Source: Pseudoalteromonas neustonica
GTDB taxonomy: Bacteria; Pseudomonadota; Gammaproteobacteria; Enterobacterales; Alteromonadaceae
Direction of reading: 5' to 3'
Assembly: GCF_001653135.1 (NCBI RefSeq)
Contig: NZ_BDDS01000016.1
Coordinates: 1 to 64,000, forward strand
Length of the DNA stretch: 64,000 nucleotides
The notes under the pieces are model-generated. The model made no database searches. It saw nothing but the letters and a program-made list of their open reading frames with translations, and was not told the origin of the DNA. The position numbers were made by a program, and so were the translations under genes. This document shows, piece after piece, positions 8,785 through 18,743 of the stretch. The first letter of the stretch is position 1; each line of letters begins with the position of its first letter.

Positions 8785-11700
8785 TTACTGTGCTTGAACA
8801 CGAAGTTCAGCACTACTGCGAGCGCGATGCCCGAGTAAACTTTTCACATCACTTGATTTCGGTTTAACAAGTTTGAATTTTGGTAAATACGCTTCAAAAC
8901 TGGCTAAAATGTTTTCTGCACGGCTTGAACCGGTTAGCTCCAAATGCTCAGCAATTAGACCTCGTAAGTGTTCTTGATGTGACGCAAGCTCATCTAATAG
9001 CACGACTTCAACAAGCTCTGGATTGATGCGTTTTTCAAAATCATTACGCTCATCCAATATATAGGCAAAACCACCGGTCATACCTGCACCAAAGTTAACG
9101 CCTACATTACCTAGTACACAAACAACGCCACCGGTCATGTATTCACAGCCATTATCACCCACGCCTTCAACAACCGCTTGCACACCTGAGTTACGAACAG
9201 CAAAGCGCTCACCTGCACAACCTGCTGCAAATAATTTGCCGCCTGTTGCACCATATAAACAGGTATTACCCGCGATAGTCGCTTCATGGCTTTTAAACGA
9301 AGACCCTAGCGGTGGGCGAATAACGAGCTTACCGCCCGCCATGCCTTTACCAACGTAATCGTTGGCATCGCCTACTAGCGTCATTTCTAGACCACCGGCA
9401 TTCCAAACACCAAACGATTGACCCGCTGTACCATGTAATTCAATTGATACAGGATCTGCTGCCATCCCTTGGTTACCATGCTTATCGGCAATATAACCCG
9501 ATAACATCGCGCCCACTGAACGGTCAGTGTTACAAATACGACTGACTAATGAAATACCACTGCTGGTATCAATTGCTTGTTGCGCTTTTGCTAATAGCGT
9601 TTCATTTAACTTACCTAAGTAATGAGACGTATTAGGCGCGCTACAATAAAGCGTTTCACCGGTTGGGTTATTAGGCTGTGCAATCACTGACGATAGGTCA
9701 ATTTTTTGCTGTTTCGCCGTTTTACCTTCAATCGCTTCAAGCAAATCAAGACGGCCAATGAGGTCTGTTAATTTAACAACCCCTAGGCTTGCCATAATTT
9801 CACGCGCTTCTTGAGCAATAAACTTAAAGTAGTTCATCGCCATTTCAGGTAAGCCGTGGTAATGCTTTTGACGTAGCGTTTCGTCTTGCGTTGCAACACC
9901 GGTCGCGCAGTTATTCAGGTGGCAAATACGTAGATATTTACAGCCTAATGCAACCATAGGCCCCGTACCAAAACCAAAGCTCTCAGCACCTAAAATAGCG
10001 GCTTTGATGATATCTAACCCGGTTTTTAAACCACCATCTGTTTGTAAGCGAATACGATGACGTAAGCCATTTTCAACCAGCGCTTGTTGTGTTTCAGCCA
10101 GACCAAGTTCCCATGGGCTACCTGCATATTTAACCGAGGTAAGCGGGCTTGCACCGGTACCGCCGTCGTAGCCTGAAATAGTGATTAAATCAGCATACGC
10201 TTTTGCTACACCGGTTGCGATAGTGCCAACACCTGGCTCTGAAACCAGTTTCACTGAAATTAACGCTTTTGGATTAACTTGCTTTAAATCGAAAATCAGC
10301 TGGGCTAAATCTTCAATCGAATAAATATCGTGATGCGGCGGTGGTGAAATCAAGGTTACACCCGGCACCGAGTAACGAAGCTTTGCAATATACGGGGTTA
10401 CTTTTTCACCCGGTAATTGACCACCCTCGCCTGGCTTTGCACCTTGCGCTACTTTGATTTGGATAACGTCAGCACTGCGTAAGTAATGCGGTGTTACACC
10501 AAAACGCCCTGACGCAACTTGTTTAATACGTGAGTTTTTCTCCGTACCGTAACGAAGCTTATCTTCGCCGCCTTCACCTGAATTTGAACACCCGCCTAAA
10601 CGGTTCATTGCAATTGCAAGTGCTTCATGCGCTTCTGGTGATAATGCACCAATACTCATTGCAGCAGAGTCAAAACGCTTATATAGCTCAGTTGCAGGCT
10701 CAACCTCATCAATATTAATGCCTTCAGCTGGCAGTTTAAGCGATAACATGTCACGTAATGTAGCAATTGGGCGTTTATTCACTAAATCAGCGTACACGCT
10801 GTAATCAGTGTATTCACCTGAGCGCACTGCTTTTTGCAGCGTTTGAATTACATCAGGGTTGTACGCGTGGTACTCACCACCGTGAACATATTTTAATAAG
10901 CCCCCATGGCTTAATAATTTACGTTTGCTCATTGCTAAAGTATGCAGTTTGCGTTGGTCATCATCAAAGTCAGTAAAGCAGGCACCTTTAATACGACTTG
11001 CTACACCGTGGAAACACGTCTCAACAATACTGTCTGATAAGCCTACTGCTTCAAATAACATTGAACAACGATACGATGCCACGGTACTAATACCCATTTT
11101 TGACATGATCTTGTACAGGCCTTTGTTGATCGCATTACGATACGCCAAAGTAACCTGACAATAGCTTTTATTAATCACTTTATTATCGCTCATCGCAACC
11201 AGTGATTCATACGCTAAGTATGGGTAAATAGCCGTTGCACCAAAACCAAGTAATACCGCAAACTGATGTGCGTCGCGCACACTGCCGGTTTCAATAATGA
11301 TGTTTGATTCACAACGTAAATTGTTATCAACAAGACGCTTTTGCACCGCACCAACCGCCATAGCCGCAGGAATTGGTAATTGATTCTCATCAAAATTACG
11401 GTCACTTAAAAACAACATGACACAGCCAGCAGCCGCTTTTTCTTGTGCTTCATCACAAATACGAACTACCGCATCGCCCAGATTTTCATCTTTGTTGTAG
11501 GTAATGTCTATTTTGCAATAACTGTAGTGCGCTTGATCGGCGCTGAGTAATTGTTGCATGTCTGCATACATCAAAATAGGTGTATCAAACTGCAATCGCT
11601 TAGCGTGACCTGTGGTCTCATTAAATACGTTTTGCTCACTACCGATGCACGTTGCCAACGACATTACGTGATTTTCACGCAGTGGATCAATTGGCGGATT

Positions 11701-13242
11701 TGTAACTTGTGCAAACTTCTGGCGGAAGTAATCAAATAAAGAACGGTTACCTTCAGAGAGCACTGCAAATGGCGTGTCGTCCCCCATAGAACCCGTTGCT
11801 TCTTGACCAATTTCACCCATCACGCGAATAACGCTATCAAGCTCTTCATTGGTGTAGCCAAACATTTTTTGATATTTGGCCAAGGTTTCGTCATCAAATG
11901 AACGATTTCCTGCATCTTGTTCTGATAATTGCTCAAACGGGGTTAAACGCTTAACGTTTTCTTCAAGCCAAGCTTTGTATGGATGGCGAGATTTTAAATC
12001 CTGATCAATTTCATCAGAATGCCAAATTTTCCCCTGCTGAGTATCTATTACAAGTAACTCACCTGGACCGACTCGGCCTTTCTCAACCACTTCATCGGCG
12101 GTGTAATCCCAAATACCCACTTCAGAGGCAAGTGTGATAAAACCATCTTGGGTGATCACATAACGCGCAGGGCGCAGACCATTACGATCCAAGTTACACG
12201 CAGCAAAACGACCATCAGACATTACAATACCCGCGGGGCCATCCCATGGTTCCATGTGCATTGAGTTAAAGTCATAAAATGCCCGTAAGTCATCATCCAT
12301 TGCACGGTTTTTTTGCCATGCCGGTGGCACAAGCATACGCATAGCACGGAACAAATCCATGCCGCCCGCTAAAAACAGCTCAAGCATGTTATCTAAGCTT
12401 GATGAATCTGAACCCGTTTCGTTTACAAACGGTGCTGCTGATTGTAAATCTGGGATCAGTGGCGATGAGAACTTATATGAACGTGCACGTGCCCATTGGC
12501 GGTTACCTTGAATGGTATTAATTTCACCATTGTGCGCTAAATAGCGAAATGGCTGTGCTAATGGCCAACGTGGCTGTGTATTTGTTGAAAAACGTTGGTG
12601 AAAAACACAAATCGCACTAGTCATGCGAATATCAGCCAAGTCTAAATAAAAGTTAGGTAAATCTACCGGCATCATTAGGCCTTTGTAGATAGTCACTAAG
12701 CCTGACAAGCTGGCAATATAAAAACCGTCGTCTTCGCTTAAACGCTTTTCAGCACGACGACGCGCAACATACAAACGGCGCTCTAAATCTTTAGGACGCC
12801 AACCTTCTGGTGCACTTACAAAGATTTGCTCAAACTTTGGTAATTGCTTGATTGCAATGGGCCCTAAGCATGACTCATCAGTTGGTACTACACGCCAACC
12901 TTGAATATTGAGGGTTTCTTTTTCGAGTTCTTCACTCAATATATCTTTAGCAGCTTGCGCAAGTACTGGATCTGAATTTAGGAAAATCATACCTACAGCA
13001 TAATTTTTACCCAGGTGCCAATTTTTTTCAGCGGCAATAGCGCGGAAGAAACTGTCTGGTTTTTGTAATAATAAACCACAGCCATCGCCTGTTTTACCGT
13101 CGGCAGATATACCACCACGGTGTTCCATACGGTCTAAACCCGTGATCGCTGTACGAATTAAGCGATGACTTGCCTGACCATTAACTTGGGCTATTAAGCC
13201 AAAGCCACAATTATCTTTTTCTAATTTTGAGTCGTATAACAT
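8785..13242 (-). CDS. gltB: Glutamate synthase, large (alpha) subunit
   Basis: The 1485-residue protein matches GltB end to end. The 11-residue propeptide MLYDSKLEKDN precedes Cys12, the expected N-terminal nucleophile of the glutaminase domain after cleavage. The middle carries the FMN-binding synthase barrel (SISVKLVSEPGVGTIA-like region, GYDGGTGASPL) and CKYLRICHLNNCATG binds the [3Fe-4S] cluster. The C-terminal GXGXG beta-helix domain has repeats such as GNTCLYGATGGKLFAAG. A strong GGGGAGGGG ribosome site precedes the ATG at 13242. It is the first gene of gltBD, and an 850-bp upstream region contains palindromes that may be nitrogen- or amino-acid-responsive. Confidence 0.98.
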   Translation of the reverse strand: MLYDSKLEKDNCGFGLIAQVNGQASHRLIRTAITGLDRMEHRGGISADGKTGDGCGLLLQKPDSFFRAIAAEKNWHLGKNYAVGMIFLNSDPVLAQAAKDILSEELEKETLNIQGWRVVPTDESCLGPIAIKQLPKFEQIFVSAPEGWRPKDLERRLYVARRRAEKRLSEDDGFYIASLSGLVTIYKGLMMPVDLPNFYLDLADIRMTSAICVFHQRFSTNTQPRWPLAQPFRYLAHNGEINTIQGNRQWARARSYKFSSPLIPDLQSAAPFVNETGSDSSSLDNMLELFLAGGMDLFRAMRMLVPPAWQKNRAMDDDLRAFYDFNSMHMEPWDGPAGIVMSDGRFAACNLDRNGLRPARYVITQDGFITLASEVGIWDYTADEVVEKGRVGPGELLVIDTQQGKIWHSDEIDQDLKSRHPYKAWLEENVKRLTPFEQLSEQDAGNRSFDDETLAKYQKMFGYTNEELDSVIRVMGEIGQEATGSMGDDTPFAVLSEGNRSLFDYFRQKFAQVTNPPIDPLRENHVMSLATCIGSEQNVFNETTGHAKRLQFDTPILMYADMQQLLSADQAHYSYCKIDITYNKDENLGDAVVRICDEAQEKAAAGCVMLFLSDRNFDENQLPIPAAMAVGAVQKRLVDNNLRCESNIIIETGSVRDAHQFAVLLGFGATAIYPYLAYESLVAMSDNKVINKSYCQVTLAYRNAINKGLYKIMSKMGISTVASYRCSMLFEAVGLSDSIVETCFHGVASRIKGACFTDFDDDQRKLHTLAMSKRKLLSHGGLLKYVHGGEYHAYNPDVIQTLQKAVRSGEYTDYSVYADLVNKRPIATLRDMLSLKLPAEGINIDEVEPATELYKRFDSAAMSIGALSPEAHEALAIAMNRLGGCSNSGEGGEDKLRYGTEKNSRIKQVASGRFGVTPHYLRSADVIQIKVAQGAKPGEGGQLPGEKVTPYIAKLRYSVPGVTLISPPPHHDIYSIEDLAQLIFDLKQVNPKALISVKLVSEPGVGTIATGVAKAYADLITISGYDGGTGASPLTSVKYAGSPWELGLAETQQALVENGLRHRIRLQTDGGLKTGLDIIKAAILGAESFGFGTGPMVALGCKYLRICHLNNCATGVATQDETLRQKHYHGLPEMAMNYFKFIAQEAREIMASLGVVKLTDLIGRLDLLEAIEGKTAKQQKIDLSSVIAQPNNPTGETLYCSAPNTSHYLGKLNETLLAKAQQAIDTSSGISLVSRICNTDRSVGAMLSGYIADKHGNQGMAADPVSIELHGTAGQSFGVWNAGGLEMTLVGDANDYVGKGMAGGKLVIRPPLGSSFKSHEATIAGNTCLYGATGGKLFAAGCAGERFAVRNSGVQAVVEGVGDNGCEYMTGGVVCVLGNVGVNFGAGMTGGFAYILDERNDFEKRINPELVEVVLLDELASHQEHLRGLIAEHLELTGSSRAENILASFEAYLPKFKLVKPKSSDVKSLLGHRARSSAELRVQAQ

Positions 13243-13791
13243 AGACCCCTCCCCTTGCTACAACAGCTAGCTATGAATGACCTTCTCGACGGTTTGCTAG
13301 CAGACAGTCAAAACTATCGCCAATTGTACATTGAGTCAATAGTGTTTTGAATACATATTCACATTCTTGAATATTTCTCACCACAACACAATCTTTTTAT
13401 TTCACGCCTTTTTTTAACATTTAGCGATATTTTGGTCATTATTTTTTTATGACACTGGTGTCATAATTAATAAGTTGTAAAATCACAAAATAAAAACAGT
13501 ACAGTTTACGTAAACGTAAACCGCACAAAAAGTGAATAAATATTCACTAACCCATTCATCGATATATTTTCTTTAGCCTAAATAGTTGCCATTTAATTTG
13601 CACACTTGAGCAGCGTTACTCTTACCTGTAGAGCGCTGGCTCTAATCTAGACGCAAATTGTTATTTATAAAAGGCAGCTAACTAATGCATAAAAATAATA
13701 AAATGTAGCTTTACTGCATAATTAATACTGATTGACCCTGCAAGTTTAAGAACTTAACCGCGCCCCTCTTTACCTCAACGCAAAGCATGCA
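13243..13791. promoter_or_regulatory. gltB upstream region with palindromes
   Basis: No gene was seen in this part of the 847-bp divergent gap. It contains gtttacgtaaac (13504-13515), a perfect 12-bp palindrome followed by a third gtaaac half-site. It also holds agtgaata-aa-tattcact (13531-13548), an 8-bp-arm inverted repeat echoed by tattcacattcttgaatat near 13355-13374. These are candidate operators for gltBD; the binding protein is unknown. Confidence 0.45.
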
Positions 13792-13828
13792 TGTCCGCAG
13801 CGGACACTTTAACTGTCCGCGGACAGTT
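13792..13828. promoter_or_regulatory. Paired tgtccgc/gcggaca palindromes (enhancer candidate)
   Basis: Two palindromes lie side by side: tgtccgc-a-gcggaca (13792-13806) and the perfect 18-bp aactgtccgcggacagtt (13811-13828). Both contain the same TGTCCGC half-site, so they read as two copies of one dimer site. They lie about 50-90 bp upstream of a sigma-54-like element and about 260-300 bp before the exporter operon, whose downstream partner is an NtrC-type activator. That is the geometry of upstream activator sites. No T run follows, which argues against a terminator. Confidence 0.65.
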
Positions 13829-13877
13829 AAAAAATACAAAATAAAAATAATAAACAATAAAATCAAACACCTAAATG

Positions 13878-13894
13878 TTGGCATGCTTTTCGGA
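13878..13894 (+). promoter_or_regulatory. Weak sigma-54-like promoter
   Basis: ttggcatg-cttt-tcgga keeps the -24 block TTGGCA and the correct 10-base spacing, but the -12 block reads TCGGA instead of TTGCW. The match is therefore partial. Support comes from the paired palindromes upstream and the NtrC-type activator encoded after the exporter genes. The same 12 bases, ttcggataataa, recur at 18714-18725 before the regulator gene, so an alternative is that this shared string is itself a promoter element. Confidence 0.35.
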
Positions 13895-13926
13895 TAATAA
13901 ACTTATGATAGTTAATGGACAGCACC

Positions 13927-14016
13927 ATGTTTATTTTAAGCATTTTTTTAGTTTCGCCAGTTACCATGATTTTAGTTGCATACATGATCACTGTTTTTGA
14001 AAAATCACATGCCTAG
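13927..14016 (+). CDS. Possible 29-residue membrane peptide
   Basis: A short frame from ATG 13927 to TAG 14014-14016 encodes a mostly hydrophobic peptide, MFILSIFLVSPVTMILVAYM plus nine residues, enough for one membrane helix. A weak GGACAG ribosome site precedes it. It lies between the proposed promoter and the first exporter gene, where a leader peptide or small membrane subunit could sit. It is too short to support by composition, so conservation would decide. Confidence 0.3.
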   Translation: MFILSIFLVSPVTMILVAYMITVFEKSHA

Positions 14017-14089
14017 CCATTCACTCGTGGCTTTGCCTTTAAAGCAAGCAACCCAATTTAGTTATGCTGATTTTAAGTAAGGGATAAAA

Positions 14090-15343
14090 ATGATCAAAGA
14101 TACCAGCGCACAAGATGTAAGCGTAAAACCTACAACTAACTATAAGAAGCCGTTGATCATTGTTTTGACTCTGCTGTTATTTATTGTTTTGTGTAGCCAA
14201 GTTTTTATTGCACAGACCTCTGCAAGCGTGTCTGTAGAACTTAAACGCGTAAATACAGCAACTGTGATTATTGATACGTTAATAAGAGACGTAGCCGCAA
14301 GTGGCAAAATAGTTGCTGCAAATGCGCCTCAGGTATACAGCCCTGAACGTGGTTTTGTAGATTTAAAAGTTAAAGCTGGTGATAAAGTACAACTAGGTGA
14401 TGTTATAGCCACATTAGAAAGCCCTGAATTAACTAACGAATTAAAACAACAACAATCTGTTTTGCAACGTTTACATGGAGAGCAACAACGCAAGCACTTA
14501 GAAGCCCGTCGTCAAACACTCAGCCTAAGTAAAACACTCGATATGGCTCAAGTTGAGCTCAATGCAGCGGATAGAGAAAATCGTCGCGCCCAACTTTCAA
14601 TTGAAAAAAACCTTATCAGTCAAATTGATTTAGAAAAAGCGGTTGATGAGTTAGCGCGTGCAAAATTAACATTTAAACATGCACAACAAGAAGCTTTACT
14701 TGCTAAAGACACCCTTGCCTTTGAGCTACAAGCAGCACAAAGTGATGTTAACCGCCAACAGCTAGTCGTTGATGATTTAACGCGTAAAGTTAATAACTTA
14801 TCTATTCAAGCATCGGTTACCGGTATTGTCGGGAATTTATTAGTGCAAGAGAAATCAGCCGTTATACAAAGCCAGGCACTGATGACTTTAGTTGATTTAA
14901 GTAATTTTGAAGCTCAACTACAAGTACCTGAAAGTTACGCCAACGAGCTGGGTTTAGGGATGCAAGTTGAATTAAAGCTCGGCGCTAGAACTGTAATGGG
15001 TGTACTTTCTGCGATCTCCCCTGAAGTTAATAATCGCGAAGTCACCACCCGTGTCCGTTTTGATGAGCCACTTGATAACATCCGTCAAAATCAACGCCTC
15101 ACGGCACGTATTATATTAGATAACCGTGACGATGTGTTGATGATTAAACGCGGTGCATTTATGCAACAAGGTGGCACTGTGGCTTACAAAGTAACCGGAG
15201 ATACTGCTACCAGAATTCCTATCAGCATTGGTGCCACCAGCATTAACGCCGTTGAAATTTTACAAGGTGTAGCGCCAGGTGATGAGTTAATCATTTCCAG
15301 CTACAGCGAATTTAAGCAAGCCGACACTATATTATTACGCTAA
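14090..15343 (+). CDS. HlyD/MacA-type periplasmic adaptor subunit of ABC exporter
   Basis: The 417-residue protein has one membrane anchor (about residues 20-42), then a barrel-sandwich hybrid half (VKAGDKVQLGDVIATLESPEL), a long helical hairpin rich in Gln, Leu and Arg (about residues 110-240), the second lipoyl half (IQASVTGIVGNLLVQEKSAV) and beta-barrel segments. This is the membrane-fusion layout of MacA-like proteins that link an inner-membrane exporter to an outer-membrane channel. The ATG at 14090 has an AAGGGA ribosome site. It is first in a four-gene exporter operon. No outer-membrane channel gene is adjacent, so it probably borrows TolC. Confidence 0.9.
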   Translation: MIKDTSAQDVSVKPTTNYKKPLIIVLTLLLFIVLCSQVFIAQTSASVSVELKRVNTATVIIDTLIRDVAASGKIVAANAPQVYSPERGFVDLKVKAGDKVQLGDVIATLESPELTNELKQQQSVLQRLHGEQQRKHLEARRQTLSLSKTLDMAQVELNAADRENRRAQLSIEKNLISQIDLEKAVDELARAKLTFKHAQQEALLAKDTLAFELQAAQSDVNRQQLVVDDLTRKVNNLSIQASVTGIVGNLLVQEKSAVIQSQALMTLVDLSNFEAQLQVPESYANELGLGMQVELKLGARTVMGVLSAISPEVNNREVTTRVRFDEPLDNIRQNQRLTARIILDNRDDVLMIKRGAFMQQGGTVAYKVTGDTATRIPISIGATSINAVEILQGVAPGDELIISSYSEFKQADTILLR

Positions 15344-15400
15344 AGACTAACAACCTAAACGATAACAACCAAATTAAGTGATATAAACAGGATCCCAACC

Positions 15401-16111
15401 ATGTTAAAAATGAACAATATTAGTAAGATGTACCAAACTGAAATGGTACAAACCCACGCACTAAGAGATTTTAACTTAAACGTTAATGAAGGCGAGTTTA
15501 TTGCCGTTACAGGCCCAAGCGGTTCAGGTAAAACCACCTTTTTAAATATTGCCGGTATGTTAGAACCCTTTAGCGACGGTGAATATTTTTTAGATGATAT
15601 TAATGTAGGCAAGCTTAATGACAACCAACGCGCTGACTTACGCAATCAAAAAATTGGTTTTATCTTTCAAGGATTCAACCTTATCCCTGATTTGAATCTC
15701 TATGAAAATATTGAAGTACCGCTACGTTATCGTGGCATTAAAGCCAACGAGCGAAAACGCCGTATTGAACAATGCTTAGAACAAGTCGGTTTGGCCTCAC
15801 GGGCAAAACATTTACCACAACAATTATCGGGTGGTCAGCAGCAGCGCGTAGCGATTGCCCGCGCACTTGCAGGTGAACCGCGCTTTTTATTGGCCGATGA
15901 ACCAACTGGTAACCTCGATAGCCTTATGGCACGTCAAGTTATGGAGTTACTTGAACAAATTAATCGCGATGGCGCCACCATTATTATGGTGACTCACGAC
16001 CCTGAACTTGCCCGCAGAGCACCGCGTAATATTCAAGTAGTCGATGGTCAACTTGCCGACTTTACCTTGTACCAAGGTGCGCAAAATCTTAAAAATGTGG
16101 CTGGAGTGTAA
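15401..16111 (+). CDS. MacB/LolD-type ABC transporter ATP-binding protein
   Basis: The 236-residue ATPase contains Walker A GPSGSGKTT (about residues 38-46), Q-loop FQGFNLIPDLNL, signature LSGGQQQRVAIARAL, Walker B FLLADEPTGNLD and the H-loop histidine in MVTHD. The DEPTGNLDS form is typical of the MacB/LolD/FtsE branch that powers mechanotransmission rather than classical import. It follows the adaptor gene by 57 bp and is followed after 3 bp by the first permease. The substrate is not predictable; antimicrobial peptides, lipids and signalling molecules are known cargo in this branch. Confidence 0.95.
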   Translation: MLKMNNISKMYQTEMVQTHALRDFNLNVNEGEFIAVTGPSGSGKTTFLNIAGMLEPFSDGEYFLDDINVGKLNDNQRADLRNQKIGFIFQGFNLIPDLNLYENIEVPLRYRGIKANERKRRIEQCLEQVGLASRAKHLPQQLSGGQQQRVAIARALAGEPRFLLADEPTGNLDSLMARQVMELLEQINRDGATIIMVTHDPELARRAPRNIQVVDGQLADFTLYQGAQNLKNVAGV

Positions 16112-16114
16112 CTT

Positions 16115-17428
16115 ATGCTATTACATTATCTTGATTTAAGTTGGCGTAGCTTTAAGCGCACGCCATTAGTCAGCTTTTTAATGGTACTGGCAATTGCAAT
16201 CGGTATTGGTATCACCATGACCAGCTTGAGTGTTTACCACATGATGTCGGCGGATCCTATTCCTGAAAAAAGCAGTCAATTATACAACGTGCAATTACAA
16301 ACCATGGATGAAGGCCGTACCTGGTGGAAATACGACAACATGCCTTTACAGCTTACCTATCAGGATGCGGTAAACCTACTAAATGCCCCTGTAGAAACAA
16401 ACAAAGTGGCTATGGTACGTTCAGGATTTTCAGTGCACCTTAATTCAGATACGTTAAAGCCATTTATTGGCGGTGCTCGTTTAACAACGCCTGATTTCTT
16501 TAACATGTTCAATGTACCATTCATCTATGGTGGAGTATGGACACAACAGCAAGAGCAAACTGCTGCGCCTGTGGTTGTACTGAGTGAAAAAATCAATGAT
16601 AAGTTATTTGCAGGTGAAAACTCCGTCGGAAAAATGATCTATCTTGACGATCTAAGTTACGAAGTTATTGGGGTGATCGCTGACTGGCAATTAACAACCA
16701 AATACTATGATTTAAATAACGGTGCTTTTAACGATACTGAAGAGCTATTTATGCCTTTTAGCTTGCTTGAAGCGAATGAGTTCAATAATTGGGGTAATAC
16801 TAACGGCTGGAAACATGAGGTTACTCATACCTTTAAAGATAAACTGCAATCAGAGAGGTTTTGGATTCAGTTTTGGGTGCAATTGCCCGATGAAAAAGTA
16901 AAAAATAAATACCAAGACTACTTACTTGCCTATATGCAAGACCAACAAAAAAATGGTCGTTTTAATCGAAAAGAGCTTCAATACACATTGCGTGACGTAA
17001 AACAATGGATGGCCTACAACGATGTTGTAAGTGAAGACAATAAAATTTTAGTGGCACTAAGCTTTATGTTTTTAGCTGTGTGCTTAGCAAATATACTCGG
17101 ACTCTTATTAGCTAAATTTTTGCGTCGCGCGCCTGAAGTGGGTGTTCGCCGTGCACTTGGAGCCAGCAAACGCCAAATATTTTTACAACACTTAGTCGAA
17201 GTTGCAATGCTGGGCTGTTTTGGTGGGCTGCTTGGTATCGTGCTCGCACAAATAGGTTTATTAGGCGTACGTCAAAGCTATGATTATTATTCATCATTAG
17301 CAACAATGGATTTAACGATGCTTATAAGCGCACCACTTATTGCTATCACCACCTGTATTCTTGCTGGGCTTTACCCTGCTTGGCTGGTGTGTCGCACTAA
17401 TCCTGCTATTTACTTAAAAAGCCAATAA
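16115..17428 (+). CDS. MacB-like ABC permease, FtsX domain (subunit 1)
   Basis: The 437-residue protein has an N-terminal membrane helix (VSFLMVLAIAIGIGITMTSL, about residues 20-39), a large periplasmic MacB-PCD domain, and three C-terminal helices with the FtsX signature (APEVGVRRALGASKRQIFLQ near residue 345). It pairs with the second permease, 13 bp downstream, as a heterodimer driven by the upstream ATPase. The ATG at 16115 directly follows the ATPase stop. The two permeases differ enough in length and sequence to be specialised partners. Confidence 0.92.
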   Translation: MLLHYLDLSWRSFKRTPLVSFLMVLAIAIGIGITMTSLSVYHMMSADPIPEKSSQLYNVQLQTMDEGRTWWKYDNMPLQLTYQDAVNLLNAPVETNKVAMVRSGFSVHLNSDTLKPFIGGARLTTPDFFNMFNVPFIYGGVWTQQQEQTAAPVVVLSEKINDKLFAGENSVGKMIYLDDLSYEVIGVIADWQLTTKYYDLNNGAFNDTEELFMPFSLLEANEFNNWGNTNGWKHEVTHTFKDKLQSERFWIQFWVQLPDEKVKNKYQDYLLAYMQDQQKNGRFNRKELQYTLRDVKQWMAYNDVVSEDNKILVALSFMFLAVCLANILGLLLAKFLRRAPEVGVRRALGASKRQIFLQHLVEVAMLGCFGGLLGIVLAQIGLLGVRQSYDYYSSLATMDLTMLISAPLIAITTCILAGLYPAWLVCRTNPAIYLKSQ

Positions 17429-17441
17429 AGGAGCTATCACT

Positions 17442-18647
17442 ATGTTAGAGATCAAACCTATATTTCATGCACTGTGTCGCTCCAAAGTGGGCGCTATGTT
17501 ACTACTGATCCAAATAGCAATTACAACAGCGATTGTCAGTAATGCCGCTTTTATTATTCAAGATAAAATAAGCTTTTTGAGCCAGGAAACAGGTTACCCT
17601 GAGCAAGATATTTTCTTATTTAATGTTATGACGTTTGGTAAAGACGTAAATGTTACGCAACAGTTTGAATTAGATGAAGCCATGATCAGGCAATTACCTG
17701 GTGTGGTAGGTGCAGCAATGAGTAGCAGTGCCCCATTAACTGGTAGTGGTAGTGCGTCTGACTTTAGCCTAAAACCCGCGCCACAAGAAAGCCTATCAGT
17801 CAGAACCGGGTACTTTTTTATTGATGAGCACGGTGTTAACACTTATGGCGTAAAACTAATAGCAGGTAGAAATTTTACCGAAGAGGAAGTTGTCGTTACT
17901 GACAACTTTGAAAAACAAGCGAATGTAACAATTGTGTCTCAAGCCTTACTAACGGAGCTATTTCCTGGTGAAAACGGGCTTGGTAAAACGGTTTATTTTG
18001 GTGATATTCCCTTAAAAATTGTGGGTGTAGTTGAAAAAATGATGGGACCATGGCTAAAAGACAGCCGCCCAGATAACCTAGCATTCATTCCTTTTATTAA
18101 TGCCACTAGTTCAGCAAATTTTGTAGTACGAACTGAGCCGGGACAACGTGCGTCCGTTATTAAGCAAATTGAAGAAGCGATGCTCAATAATTACAATAAA
18201 CGCGTTATTTCACGTATCCGAGGGCTTGATGAAAGCAAGGCAGAATATGTTGCCCAAGATAAACTCATGATGCGAATGTTGATTGTGCTGATCACTATTT
18301 TAGTGTTGGTAACTGCACTGGGGATTTTTGGCTTAACCTTATTTAACATCAGTAAACGCACCAAGCAAATTGGTACTCGTCGTGCGCTTGGGGCTAGAAA
18401 GTCTGCAATAATTAACTACTTTTTAGTTGAGAATGCGATGATTTGCTGCGTGGGCTTAGTGCTTGGGGTTATAGTAGCGCTATTGCTCGGGCAAATATTG
18501 ATGCAGTATTTCTCTATTGCAGCGCTACCGCCTAGCTATATCATCATTACTGCCATGGGAGTGTTTTGTATGAGCTTATTAGCCGTATTTGGTCCCGCCA
18601 AACGAGCGGCAAATATTTCACCAAGCATAGCAACTCGCACTATTTAA
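17442..18647 (+). CDS. MacB-like ABC permease, FtsX domain (subunit 2)
   Basis: The 401-residue protein shares the architecture of its neighbour: one N-terminal helix (about residues 16-38), a periplasmic core domain, then three helices with RTKQIGTRRALGARKSAII (near residue 305) and a C-terminal helix ending in the conserved ANISPSIATR tail. It is the last structural gene of the exporter, preceded by a GGAGCTATCACT ribosome site. A 10-bp-stem hairpin follows before the regulator gene, possibly lowering read-through. Confidence 0.92.
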   Translation: MLEIKPIFHALCRSKVGAMLLLIQIAITTAIVSNAAFIIQDKISFLSQETGYPEQDIFLFNVMTFGKDVNVTQQFELDEAMIRQLPGVVGAAMSSSAPLTGSGSASDFSLKPAPQESLSVRTGYFFIDEHGVNTYGVKLIAGRNFTEEEVVVTDNFEKQANVTIVSQALLTELFPGENGLGKTVYFGDIPLKIVGVVEKMMGPWLKDSRPDNLAFIPFINATSSANFVVRTEPGQRASVIKQIEEAMLNNYNKRVISRIRGLDESKAEYVAQDKLMMRMLIVLITILVLVTALGIFGLTLFNISKRTKQIGTRRALGARKSAIINYFLVENAMICCVGLVLGVIVALLLGQILMQYFSIAALPPSYIIITAMGVFCMSLLAVFGPAKRAANISPSIATRTI

Positions 18648-18663
18648 TAGTAATCAATAAGCT

Positions 18664-18690
18664 GTGCTACACTGTAAAATAGTGTAGCAC
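18664..18690 (+). terminator. Hairpin between exporter and regulator genes
   Basis: gtgctacact-gtaaaat-agtgtagcac forms a perfect 10-bp stem 16 bp after the last permease stop. The following bases are A-rich rather than T-rich, so it may be an attenuator, an mRNA-stabilising stem or an operator instead of a full terminator. It separates the exporter genes from the two-component genes. Confidence 0.5.
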
Positions 18691-18743
18691 TCAAATAAAA
18701 CTACCCCTGAATTCGGATAATAACAGCGATTAAAAACAATAAT

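Noticed and set aside
9137..11739. Several open frames opposite gltB
   Set aside because: gltB is continuous and matches its family end to end, so the others are shadows.
13792..13828. Paired palindromes as a transcription terminator
   Set aside because: No T run follows and the two units share a half-site, which fits protein binding better.
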